In this document: piece after piece, positions 56,859-64,000 of the stretch
How positions within the stretch are numbered: position 1 is the stretch's first letter
How the letters are laid out: each line of letters opens with the position of its first letter
From: Actinacidiphila bryophytorum
GTDB lineage: Bacteria > Actinomycetota > Actinomycetes > Streptomycetales > Streptomycetaceae
DNA: 64,000 nt
Assembly (NCBI RefSeq): GCF_016916835.1
Contig: NZ_JAFFIX010000001.1
Span: 620,001-684,000, forward strand
Direction: 5' to 3'
Notes under the pieces: model-generated
Told to the model about the DNA's origin: nothing
The model's database searches: none
What the model saw: only the letters and a program-made list of their open reading frames with translations
Program-made: the position numbers and the translations under genes

Positions 56859-58245
56859 AGGTCGTCACCAGCGCCAGGCACAGCGCCGCGATGCCGATAC
56901 GCCCCGACGCCTGCAGCAGCGGCCCGCGCAGCAGGATGAACGAATACCCGCACACCAGCGGGATCACCACCGCCATCACCGTGCCGGGCCGCCCGTCCTC
57001 CAACGTCCGCTGTGCATACCGCCGGTCGCCCCGCGCACACAGGTAGCCCAGCGCCAGGAAACCGCCCGCCATCCCCACCGGGCCGAAGTCCAGCCACAGT
57101 TCGGCCCACAGCGGCGACGACAGGTTGGTGTTGGTCATCCCCATCCACTGGCCGACCTGCACACCCGAGTCCAGCGGCTTGCCGTGCCACACCGAGCGCG
57201 GCACGAAGAAGAAGACGTCGGCGGCCAGTTGCCGCCCGTGCGTGTGCCCGTGGCCCGCGTGCACGAAGGTCAGGGTGTTCGCGAACATCCCCACCTGGTC
57301 GTAGTCCTTGATGGTCAGCGGCTCCAGCACCGACGTCGACTCCACCGGGTGGTAGCCGCCGGAGTCGTAGCGGAAGCGGTCGAGGAAGGGGAAGAGCACC
57401 AGCGCCGCGACCACCCCGGTCACCAGCGCCGCCCGGTACATCACCGGGCTGCGCGGGAAAGCGGTGAAGATCAGCGAGAAGACGACGGTCAGGAACCAGT
57501 AACGCGGGTTCGAGATCGGGTTGTTGACGACCGCGTTCACCACGACGAGGCCGCCGAGCGCGGCGATCGCCAGCGGGGTGCGGCGGGCCATCCGGGAGGT
57601 GATCATCCAGCGCACCAGGATCAGCATCGCCAGCAGCGCGGGGACCGTGCCGAAGCCGCGCACGAAGGCCGAGCCGACATGGCTGTCGCCGCCGCCACTC
57701 GCCTCGCTGATCGCCTGGCGGCTGTCGAAGAAGACGGCGGGGCCGCCGAGTTTGGCGATCGAGATCGCGCTGCCCACATAGGCGACGGCGATCAGCAGCC
57801 ACAGCCTGCGGCGGGAGACCTGCGCAGAAGGGCGGGCCTTGCGCACCCGGGCCGCCGGGCGGTGCCGGGCCAGCAGGGCGCCCACGTCGAAGGCGACACA
57901 GCCGACCAGGACCAGGGTGATCGCGGTCGTGGTGTCCGAGCGCGGCCCCAGCACCGGGGTCGGGACCTGGCCGATCACCTCCTGGGCGAGCGGGGCCACG
58001 CCCATGGCGACGTACACGAACAGCCAGAAGGCGCCCTGGATCAGGCGGCGGCGGCGCGTCAGGACCATGGCGGCGAGGCGGCCGCCGGCGTACACGGTGA
58101 GCGTCAGTTGCAGCCAGTAGGCCGCGTCCCGCCCTCCCGGGCCGGGCTGGGCGGTCACGTAACCGGGCAGAAAGGCCACGAGGGCCAGCGCGAGGGGGAC
58201 CGCGAGCGCCCTGGACAGTGCCGCTCGCGGCACTGACCGGGTCAT
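56827..58245 (-). CDS. Wzy-like polysaccharide polymerase
   Basis: A 472-residue membrane protein with about 11 to 12 segments and one long external loop (about 300-385), as in O-antigen polymerases (oligosaccharide repeat unit polymerase). The loop contains GHGHTHGRQLAADVFFFVPRS and TNTNLSSPLWAELWLDFG; a conserved W-E-x-x-x-D-F-G-like pattern is typical. The ATG at 58245 lies at the start of the first helix. The longer open frame upstream is antisense to the next gene. Together with Wzz and Wzx it completes a Wzy-type pathway. Confidence 0.87.
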   Translation of the reverse strand: MTRSVPRAALSRALAVPLALALVAFLPGYVTAQPGPGGRDAAYWLQLTLTVYAGGRLAAMVLTRRRRLIQGAFWLFVYVAMGVAPLAQEVIGQVPTPVLGPRSDTTTAITLVLVGCVAFDVGALLARHRPAARVRKARPSAQVSRRRLWLLIAVAYVGSAISIAKLGGPAVFFDSRQAISEASGGGDSHVGSAFVRGFGTVPALLAMLILVRWMITSRMARRTPLAIAALGGLVVVNAVVNNPISNPRYWFLTVVFSLIFTAFPRSPVMYRAALVTGVVAALVLFPFLDRFRYDSGGYHPVESTSVLEPLTIKDYDQVGMFANTLTFVHAGHGHTHGRQLAADVFFFVPRSVWHGKPLDSGVQVGQWMGMTNTNLSSPLWAELWLDFGPVGMAGGFLALGYLCARGDRRYAQRTLEDGRPGTVMAVVIPLVCGYSFILLRGPLLQASGRIGIAALCLALVTTFSEDRRKILR

Positions 58246-58345
58246 GCCGCGGACCCCGGTCCGCACCTCGGCCCCCACCGCCACGCGCCCACCACCCCCG
58301 ACGGGGAGTCTATTCCGGCTTCCCCCCGGCCGGGGGCCCGCTGCT

Positions 58346-58520
58346 GTGATTGCCACTTGCGGTGGCCTCGCATCTTTCGGTGGGTGGGCGATTGGTCGCG
58401 CAGTTCCCCGCGCCCCTGGGGGGTGCCCCTTCCGCAGAGGGTGAGCGTTTTCAGGGGCGCGGGGAACTGCGCGACCAGCCCACCGGGCGGGGAAAGACGC
58501 AACGACACAGCAAGTGGCTC
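58346..58520. repeat. Palindromic repeat modules, copy 6
   Basis: ATTGCCACTTGCGGTGGCCT (58350 on), right arm near 58395-58418, GAGCGTTTT flank and left arm near 58443-58475 (TCAGGGGCGCGGGGAACTGC), then the inverse outer module GAAAGACGCAACGACACAGC (58492 on). Together they are a full inverted pair. No gene is seen in 58246-58609. Confidence 0.85.
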
Positions 58521-58609
58521 GTCCTTGGGCGAGAGGCCACCCACCGGGGGAAAGACGGATAAAGTGGCGGGACAGGGGGCCGGGGGGCGCCCGGGGGAAA
58601 GGGGGAGAC

Positions 58610-59776
58610 ATGCGGGTCCTGCATGTCGTGACGCTGCACACGCCCAGCAATGACTTCGGCGGCCCCACCAGGGTCGCCCTGAACCTGTCGCAAGGCCTGC
58701 GCCGCAAAGGCGTGGACGCCCGCATCGCCACGCTGGGCGACAAGTTCACGGGGCCGCTGCCCACGGAAGTGGAGGGCGTGCCCTCCTTCGTGCACCAGGC
58801 ACGCCACGTACTGCCCGCGTTCGAGGTGAGCGGCATCACCTCACCGTCACTGCTGCGCAAGGCACACCGCATGGTGAAGGGCGCGGACGTCGTCCACGTG
58901 CATCTGATGCGCGACCTGATCACCCTCCCTTTCGCCCTGGTCGCACTGGACGCGAAGGTCCCGCTCGTGGTGCAGACGCACGGGATGATCGACCCGACGG
59001 AGAAGCTGTTCGCGAAGGCAGTGGACGTGCTGGGCATGAAGCGGGTGCTGCGCCGCGCGGACGCGGTGCTGCACCTGACGCAGATGGAGCGCGACGGTGT
59101 GCAGGCGGTGGTGCCGGGGACGCCGCTGCGTACGTTCCACCGGCTGGTCAACGGCGTGGCCTTGCAGGACGCCCGGCCGCCGCGCGGCGACCGCCCGCCG
59201 ACGGTGCTGTATCTGGCACGGGTGCAGAAGCGCAAGCGGCCGGAGGACTTCGTCAATGCGATGCCGACGGTGCTCGAGCACTACCCGGATGCGCGTTTCG
59301 TGCTGGCGGGGCCTGACACGGGAGATCTGACCGGCCCCATGCGGAAGCTGGCCGCGGACCTGGGGGTCGCGGGGTCGCTGGAGTGCGTGGGGGCGCTGGG
59401 CCACGCGGAGGTGCTGGCGCAGTTGCGGGCGGCGGACGTGTACGTCCTGCCGTCGGTGGTCGAGCCGTTCGCCGTGTCGATCCTGGAGGCGATGTCGGTG
59501 GGGCTGCCGGTGGTGGTGGCCCGTACCGGCGGGCTGTCGCCGGACGTGGAGGCGGCGGGGGCCGGCCGGGTCACCGACAGCCTGCCGGACGCCGACAACG
59601 GCCCGCTCGTGGGCCGGGCGGTGCTGGAGCTGCTCGACCCGGCGGCGAACGAGCAGGCGTCGCGTGCCGCACGGCAGCTGGTCCACGACCGCTTCTCGAT
59701 CGACGCGGTCGTGGACACCCTGCTGGACGTCTACGGCGGTGTCATGGCGCGGGGCGGCGCTGTTCGCGGGTCTTGA
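58610..59776 (+). CDS. Glycosyltransferase family 4
   Basis: A 388-residue GT-B enzyme. The N-terminus is MRVLHVVTLHTPSNDFGGPT, the acceptor domain has VVHVHLMRDL and VVQTHGMID, and the donor half carries VLYLARVQKRKRPEDFV and the EX7E motif (VVEPFAVSILEAMSVG). ATG 58610 follows GGGGGAG. It lies in the exopolysaccharide region opposite the polymerase gene. Its end overlaps the convergent family-2 enzyme gene by 35 bases. Confidence 0.92.
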   Translation: MRVLHVVTLHTPSNDFGGPTRVALNLSQGLRRKGVDARIATLGDKFTGPLPTEVEGVPSFVHQARHVLPAFEVSGITSPSLLRKAHRMVKGADVVHVHLMRDLITLPFALVALDAKVPLVVQTHGMIDPTEKLFAKAVDVLGMKRVLRRADAVLHLTQMERDGVQAVVPGTPLRTFHRLVNGVALQDARPPRGDRPPTVLYLARVQKRKRPEDFVNAMPTVLEHYPDARFVLAGPDTGDLTGPMRKLAADLGVAGSLECVGALGHAEVLAQLRAADVYVLPSVVEPFAVSILEAMSVGLPVVVARTGGLSPDVEAAGAGRVTDSLPDADNGPLVGRAVLELLDPAANEQASRAARQLVHDRFSIDAVVDTLLDVYGGVMARGGAVRGS

Positions 59777-60572
59777 GCCCGATCTGCCAGCGGTAGAAGC
59801 TCATGGCGAGGGCGTAGTCGAGGCCTGCCCTGCCGTCGAGGAAGCCGCGCTTGTAGACGTAGGCGTAGCCGAAGGACACCAGCGGTTTGAACGGCACCTT
59901 GTGGAAGATCTGGCCCTGCCGGGTCTTGACCTTCCTGATCTGCTCCTTGACCTGCGGGTTGACCTCCAGCCAGGCCTCCCAGTCGGAGTAGCGGTTGTGC
60001 CGGTCGAACCAGGTGCGCACCGGGTCGAGGTCCTCGTGCTCGATGGGGGAGCGCAGCCGGGCGGCCGACTCGGCCACCGGCTGGTAGTGGCCTTCCTGTT
60101 CGCCCATGCCGGGCGCGTCGAGGTCGCCGACCTCGGGGAAGCGGCAGCGGGTGCGGTCCATCAGGGCGCGTTTGACGATGGTGTAGCCGTGCCGCAGCCT
60201 GCGCCCCGCGAACCAGTAGCCGAGCGGGATGTCGAAGGCCGCGACCGACGGCGGGCCGGCGGCGAACACCGCCCGCAGCTCGCCGAGGAGTTCGGGGCTG
60301 GGGGTCTCGTCGCCGTCGAGGAAGAGCAGCCACGGGATCTCCGGGTGGACGTGGTCCAGGCACCACTGCTTCTTCTTCGGGTAGCGGCCGTCCCAGGTGT
60401 AGTCGACGGTCTCCGCGCCGAGTTCCGCGGCGATCTTGCACGTGTCGTCGGTGCTGTGCGAGTCGACCACGACGACGGCCTGGACATGGCCGATGACCGA
60501 GGACACCGTCCGGGCGATGTTCTCGGCCTCGTTCTTGGTCGGTATCGCCACGACGAGCGGCAGCTTGTCCAT
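59742..60572 (-). CDS. Glycosyltransferase family 2
   Basis: A 276-residue GT-A enzyme with VVAIPTKNEAENIARTVSSV, VVVDSHSTDDT and the DxD-type FLDGDETPSPELL (about residues 92-104). WDGRYPKKKQWCLDH is typical of the KdtX/WaaE-like group that adds glucose or heptose to polysaccharide cores. The ATG at 60572 follows GGAGGGA and overlaps the stop of the upstream lipoprotein gene (TGATG). It belongs to the minus-strand set running from the gmd end through the LamG and lipoprotein genes. Confidence 0.92.
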   Translation of the reverse strand: MDKLPLVVAIPTKNEAENIARTVSSVIGHVQAVVVVDSHSTDDTCKIAAELGAETVDYTWDGRYPKKKQWCLDHVHPEIPWLLFLDGDETPSPELLGELRAVFAAGPPSVAAFDIPLGYWFAGRRLRHGYTIVKRALMDRTRCRFPEVGDLDAPGMGEQEGHYQPVAESAARLRSPIEHEDLDPVRTWFDRHNRYSDWEAWLEVNPQVKEQIRKVKTRQGQIFHKVPFKPLVSFGYAYVYKRGFLDGRAGLDYALAMSFYRWQIGLKTREQRRPAP

Positions 60573-61414
60573 CAGGTCCCTCCGGTGGCCAGCCAGGCGT
60601 AGCACCCGCTGGAGGTGATGCCGCGCGCGGCGGCCGGTACGGTCAGCCGGGCACCGCTGCCCGAGGTCAGGGTGGTGCCGCCCGCGCCGGTGACGCGCCA
60701 GCTGCACGCGGGCGACGGGTTCGGCGCCCGGTAGGCGCCCGGCGCAACCGCCTTGCCGGGTACGGGCTTTGCGGCCACCGTGAAGGTGCCGTCGGCGAAG
60801 CCGTGCGACGCGGCGGTGATGACGGGCTGCTGGCCGGGGCACAGGGCGCTGACGGCCGCGGCGGCCCCTGACATGCTGATGTCCCCGGTGACGATGGCGG
60901 TGGCCGCCGCGTCCTTGTCGATCTTCGCGGTACGCGTCAGCCGCTCGCAGATCTCCTGGCCGCCTTCCAGGACCGCGGCCGGGTCGGTGCCCTTGGGGAC
61001 CCGCCCCGACAGGTACGACTTCTGCTGCGCGGTGAAGCTGCCGCCGCCGGGCGGGGTGAGCTGGGCGTCCGGCACCTTGGGGGCGTCGGCGGCGGAGCCG
61101 GGCGCCTCGGCGCCCGAGGTGTCGCCGGAGGCGGCCCCCGCGTCACCCGGGGCGGCGGTGGAGGTGCCCGCCGGGTCGCCCGCGGGGGCGGACACGGCTG
61201 CCGTGGGCCGGTCCGCGGCCTTGCCGTCGCCGGAGCCGCCGGAGCCGCAGCCGGCGAGCAGCAGCGCTGCCGCCGCCGTCACGAGGACGGCGGCGGCAGG
61301 GCTGACGCCCGACCTTCCGCAGCGGTCGGCCGAGGAACGAGGCCGCCCGCGAAGGAAGGGAGCAGGAAGACCGCCCGACAGAGCGGCAGCGGCCGGGCGG
61401 CGGGTGGGGCTCAC
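60572..61414 (-). CDS. Putative secreted lipoprotein in exopolysaccharide operon
   Basis: A 280-residue protein with a long basic n-region, hydrophobic core AAVLVTAAAALLLAGC and lipobox Cys56. A Thr/Ala/Gly-rich spacer of about 60 residues follows. The mature domain has SYLSGRVPKGTDPAAVLEGGQEICERL and the C-terminal pair SPACSWRVTGAGG and SSGCYAWLATGG, perhaps a disulfide. The function is unknown; part resembles DUF732-like helical regions. The GTG at 61414 overlaps the LamG gene's stop (GTGA), so both are coupled. Confidence 0.75.
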   Translation of the reverse strand: MSPTRRPAAAALSGGLPAPFLRGRPRSSADRCGRSGVSPAAAVLVTAAAALLLAGCGSGGSGDGKAADRPTAAVSAPAGDPAGTSTAAPGDAGAASGDTSGAEAPGSAADAPKVPDAQLTPPGGGSFTAQQKSYLSGRVPKGTDPAAVLEGGQEICERLTRTAKIDKDAAATAIVTGDISMSGAAAAVSALCPGQQPVITAASHGFADGTFTVAAKPVPGKAVAPGAYRAPNPSPACSWRVTGAGGTTLTSGSGARLTVPAAARGITSSGCYAWLATGGT

Positions 61415-63630
61415 CCGGCGGTCCCGAGGGCGTAGTGGTTCGCGATCTGCGCCGCGCTGAGGACCGTCGGGTAGACGGCGGCCTCGTCGAAGGACCCGGC
61501 GAAGTAGGCGCTGGACGGCGCCGACGGCCAGCTGCCGAGGCTGTCGTAGCCGATGTGCCAGTAGCCCTGGTAGTTCTGGCTGGTGGTGACCGACGGGTTG
61601 GACGCCCGCAGGACCCCGTCGACGTACAGGCGCATGCCGTTCGCTCCCTGGGTGGCGGCCACCAGGTGCCAGTTGCCGTCGTTGTAGGCGGCCGGTGTGC
61701 TGATGACCCGGGTGGTGCCGGCGTAGACGCCGAAGTTCAGCCGGCCGCTGTTGGACATGTAGATGTGCTTGTCGTAACTGCCGCTCGGGTGGGTGGAGTT
61801 GCTGCCGAAGCCCATCAGTTTGCCACCCGAGGTGGTGGTCGTCCTGAACCACGTCTCGATGGTGTACTGCGAGGGCGTCGGGTGCAGCCGGTCGCTGTAG
61901 GTCCACTGCGAGGTGCCGTTGAAGGTGTACGCCTTGGAGCCCGGGACCGCGCCCGGTGTCACACCGTGCACCGGACCGCCGACGCTGATGCCGCTGTCGT
62001 CACCGGTGGAGGAGTCCGCGGTGTACGACCCGGCCGCCGCGTCGTAGCGCCAGTAGAGGGTGGCCCCGTCGGCGAGGACCTGCGCCGGGTAGGCCTCCGC
62101 CGCCGTCGGCACGGTGGCCGACGCGTTGGGGGACAGGGCGCTGGTGTTGGTGCCGTCGCTGGCCGAGACCCGGTAGGTGTACTTCACGCCGGGTGTGACG
62201 TCGGTGTCGGTGTAGGTGAGCTGCGGCCGGACCCACGGCAGGGAGCTGCCGGTGACGGTGTAGACCGGGGTGCTGCCGCCGTTGCGGTAGACCCGGTAGG
62301 TCAGCAGGCCGTCGTCGTTGTCGGTGCTCGACTGCCAGCTGACCTTCACCGAGCCCGGGTCGATGCTGGTCACCGACGTCTGCGGCAGCGTCGGCGCCCC
62401 GGTGTCGGGGCCGCTGGCGAAGCGCGTCAGGCCCTGCTGGGCCGTCCCGTTGACGGTGGTGAACTCGCCGCCCACCCACAGGTAGTCGGTGCCGCCGGAG
62501 GAGGCCAGCGCCATGACGCGGGGGCCGATCTTCTCGCCGATGCCGTCGTTGGTGTCGGGGAACCACGACAGCAGGTGCGGGTCGTCCACCGACTCGGCCA
62601 GCAGGTGCTTGCGCACCGAGTCGGGGTACTCGCCCATGCTGGAGCAGTCGTGGGCGTGGCTGCCGCTGTACAGCACGGTCTGGTAGACCGACAGCGACTG
62701 CGTGGCGCCCAGGCAGGTGTCCCGCCAGACCTGGTTGAAGTCGGTGAGGCTCAGCCGGATACGGCCGTCGAAGACTCCGCCGCCGGTGCCCTCGTTGGCG
62801 GTGTAGAAGCTGTTGCTCGCCGCGTCCACGACGATGTCCTTGGTCACCGAGGTCGCGGATATGAAGCCGGTCGGGTAGGCCTTGACCAGGGCGCCGGTCG
62901 AGGTGTCCACGATGGCGAGGGAGTGCGAGTTCACCCCGTCGACGGTGTCGAAGTCGCCGCCCAGGATGGCGTCCTGGCCGTCGGGGGTGAGCGCGAGCGC
63001 CCTGCCCGGGTTGTCCGCGTCGGGCGCCCACGGCAGCAGGGCTCCCGTGGTGCTGACCGCCGCGTAGCGGCCCCTGGCCTGGCCGTTGACGGAGGTGACG
63101 TCGCCGCCGAAGAAGACGGTGTCCGCGGTCGCCTCGATGGCCCTGACCGTGCCCGCGACCCCGGGGTGGAAGCTGCCGCTGACGGTGCAGGTGTCCAGGT
63201 CGATCGCGGCGAGGCTGCTCACCCCGACGCCGTTGACCTGGCCGAAGAAGCCGCCCGCGTAGAGGGTGTGGCCGTCGGGCGAGACCGCGAGCGCCCGGAC
63301 GGTCGCGTTGTTGGAGCCGACGGTGAAGTCCAGCTGGCAGCCGGTCGGCTGGCCGGTTGCCGCGTCGAAGGCCGCGAAGTCGGCGACCGGCGTCTCGTTG
63401 GTCCCGGCGGCGGAGCCGGCGGGCCGGATCGCGGAGAAGGTGCCCGCGGTGTAGACGACGCCGTTCGCCTGGGCCATGGCCCAGACGACGCCGTTGGTCT
63501 GGTACGTGCTGAGGTTGTCGGCGGTCAGTCCGACAGGTGGCTGGAGCGCTGTCGCCGATGGTGACGACAGTGCTCCCAGCGTTGCGGCTGCCAGAACGGC
63601 GGCAGCCGCGAACACCGGCCATTTACGCAT
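61411..63630 (-). CDS. Secreted beta-propeller/FN3/LamG protein
   Basis: A 739-residue exported protein. The signal peptide (about 1-30) is followed by a propeller-like region (about 35-400) with repeated units such as VYTAGTFSAI, LYAGGFFGQVNGV and FFGGDVTSVNGQARG. An FN3-like domain (about 410-505) and a C-terminal concanavalin-like LamG domain (about 515-735, FNGTSQWTYSDRLHP and NDGNWHLVAATQGANG) complete it. It probably binds the secreted polysaccharide or tethers it. ATG 63630 has GGGGGGCAAC upstream. Its stop overlaps the lipoprotein start by 4 bases. Confidence 0.88.
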   Translation of the reverse strand: MRKWPVFAAAAVLAAATLGALSSPSATALQPPVGLTADNLSTYQTNGVVWAMAQANGVVYTAGTFSAIRPAGSAAGTNETPVADFAAFDAATGQPTGCQLDFTVGSNNATVRALAVSPDGHTLYAGGFFGQVNGVGVSSLAAIDLDTCTVSGSFHPGVAGTVRAIEATADTVFFGGDVTSVNGQARGRYAAVSTTGALLPWAPDADNPGRALALTPDGQDAILGGDFDTVDGVNSHSLAIVDTSTGALVKAYPTGFISATSVTKDIVVDAASNSFYTANEGTGGGVFDGRIRLSLTDFNQVWRDTCLGATQSLSVYQTVLYSGSHAHDCSSMGEYPDSVRKHLLAESVDDPHLLSWFPDTNDGIGEKIGPRVMALASSGGTDYLWVGGEFTTVNGTAQQGLTRFASGPDTGAPTLPQTSVTSIDPGSVKVSWQSSTDNDDGLLTYRVYRNGGSTPVYTVTGSSLPWVRPQLTYTDTDVTPGVKYTYRVSASDGTNTSALSPNASATVPTAAEAYPAQVLADGATLYWRYDAAAGSYTADSSTGDDSGISVGGPVHGVTPGAVPGSKAYTFNGTSQWTYSDRLHPTPSQYTIETWFRTTTTSGGKLMGFGSNSTHPSGSYDKHIYMSNSGRLNFGVYAGTTRVISTPAAYNDGNWHLVAATQGANGMRLYVDGVLRASNPSVTTSQNYQGYWHIGYDSLGSWPSAPSSAYFAGSFDEAAVYPTVLSAAQIANHYALGTAG

Positions 63631-63804
63631 GAGTTGCCCCCCAAGCCCATGATGTGCGACGGCCATCCACGGCCGTTGCGGTGCACGGCAGATTAGGGGC
63701 TTCCGCTTGCTCCGGTCTCGCTTTTTGCCGAAACCGGTGAAGTACGGTGAAGTGGTCCGACATCAGGGCATCTGTCGGCCGCTCCGGGCCGCCGCCCTTC
63801 CGCT

Positions 63805-64000
63805 TCATCTGTCGATCCGGACGGTGGCCCCCGCGAGTTGGTCGGCGACCTGCCGGATGTCGGCCTCGACCATGATCCTGGCCAGGTCCGCGACCCGCAC
63901 CTTGGGCTCCCAGTCGAGCAGGTCGCGGGCTTTTCCTGCGTCGCCGATGAGCGCGTCGACCTCGGTGGGGCGCTCGTACTTGGGGTCGTAGCGGACGTGC
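63805..64000 (-). CDS. gmd: GDP-mannose 4,6-dehydratase, C-terminal part only
   Basis: The last 64 codons of a gene that continues beyond the window. The residues [20 protein letters not shown] and [20 protein letters not shown] match the C-terminus of GDP-mannose 4,6-dehydratase (EVD...LLGD..KA...LGW.P...). The enzyme makes GDP-4-keto-6-deoxymannose for fucose- or rhamnose-type sugars, which fits the polysaccharide locus. The stop at 63805 is followed by about 170 bases before the LamG gene. Confidence 0.85.
   Translation of the reverse strand, partial: HVRYDPKYERPTEVDALIGDAGKARDLLDWEPKVRVADLARIMVEADIRQVADQLAGATVRIDR

Noticed and set aside
1-64000. CRISPR arrays and tRNA genes
   Set aside because: No regularly spaced direct repeats and no cloverleaf or anticodon-arm signature were found on either strand. 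The recurrent GGGGCGCGGGGAACT units are dispersed palindromes, not an array.

Overview
The window is actinobacterial chromosome, almost certainly Streptomycetaceae. Base composition is very GC-rich with GC-saturated third codon positions, and many genes start with GTG or TTG. The gene families fit: a complete conservon (CvnA-B-C-D plus a P450), an AbaA/WhiJ-type ATPase/HTH/DUF397 locus, a CebR-box cellulase and an actinobacterial class A RNase P RNA. No plasmid, phage structural genes, tRNA, rRNA or CRISPR array was seen.

Layout. 1-5 kb: an unknown protein, a membrane protein, a cell-wall amidase, a methyltransferase, a DHA2 exporter and an orphan response regulator. 5.4-7.6 kb: a small membrane protein, an ECF41-type sigma factor and its NmrA-like partner, with a perfect ECF41-type promoter between them. 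7.7-9.7 kb: the ATPase/HTH/DUF397 locus. 9.9-12.2 kb: a damaged ABC-transporter/histidine-kinase operon whose permease gene is almost entirely deleted. 12.2-16 kb: ASCH, AAA-ATPase and beta-propeller genes. 16-20.2 kb: an iron-box siderophore-binding lipoprotein, a Nif3/zinc-ribbon/phosphatase operon and a KDPG aldolase. 20.8-23.1 kb: yaaA, a broken RNB-ribonuclease gene and rnpB. 23.2-25.1 kb: a transposase remnant and a lower-GC gene coding for a DUF4365 nuclease-like domain fused to TPRs. 25-33.5 kb: small regulator/transporter/enzyme operons. 33.5-36.6 kb: divergent secreted GH12 cellulase and GH16 glucanase genes, each with its own LacI-type operator. 36.7-44 kb: VOC protein, anti-sigma-like ATPase, ROK regulator and conservon. 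44-50.3 kb: pterin dehydratase, oxidoreductase, Bcr/CflA exporter, serine hydrolase, and a deacetylase/beta-propeller lipoprotein pair. 50.9-64 kb: an exopolysaccharide locus (CDP-alcohol transferase, cytidylyltransferase, three glycosyltransferases, Wzz-like protein, flippase, Wzy-like polymerase, secreted LamG protein, lipoprotein, and the end of a GDP-mannose dehydratase gene).

Two themes stand out. First, three genes or operons between 9.9 and 22.7 kb lack an internal block found in their usual relatives: the ABC permease, the RNase H domain of the phosphatase, and the catalytic middle of the RNB protein. Second, a family of large palindromic intergenic repeats (arms AGGGGCGCGGGGAACTGCGC) sits at gene borders at about 9.7, 14.3, 20.4-20.7, 44.1, 50.7 and 58.4 kb. 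The best candidate for an undescribed system is the DUF4365-TPR gene next to rnpB. It has a TTA and an ATA codon, lower GC and a transposase scar beside it.
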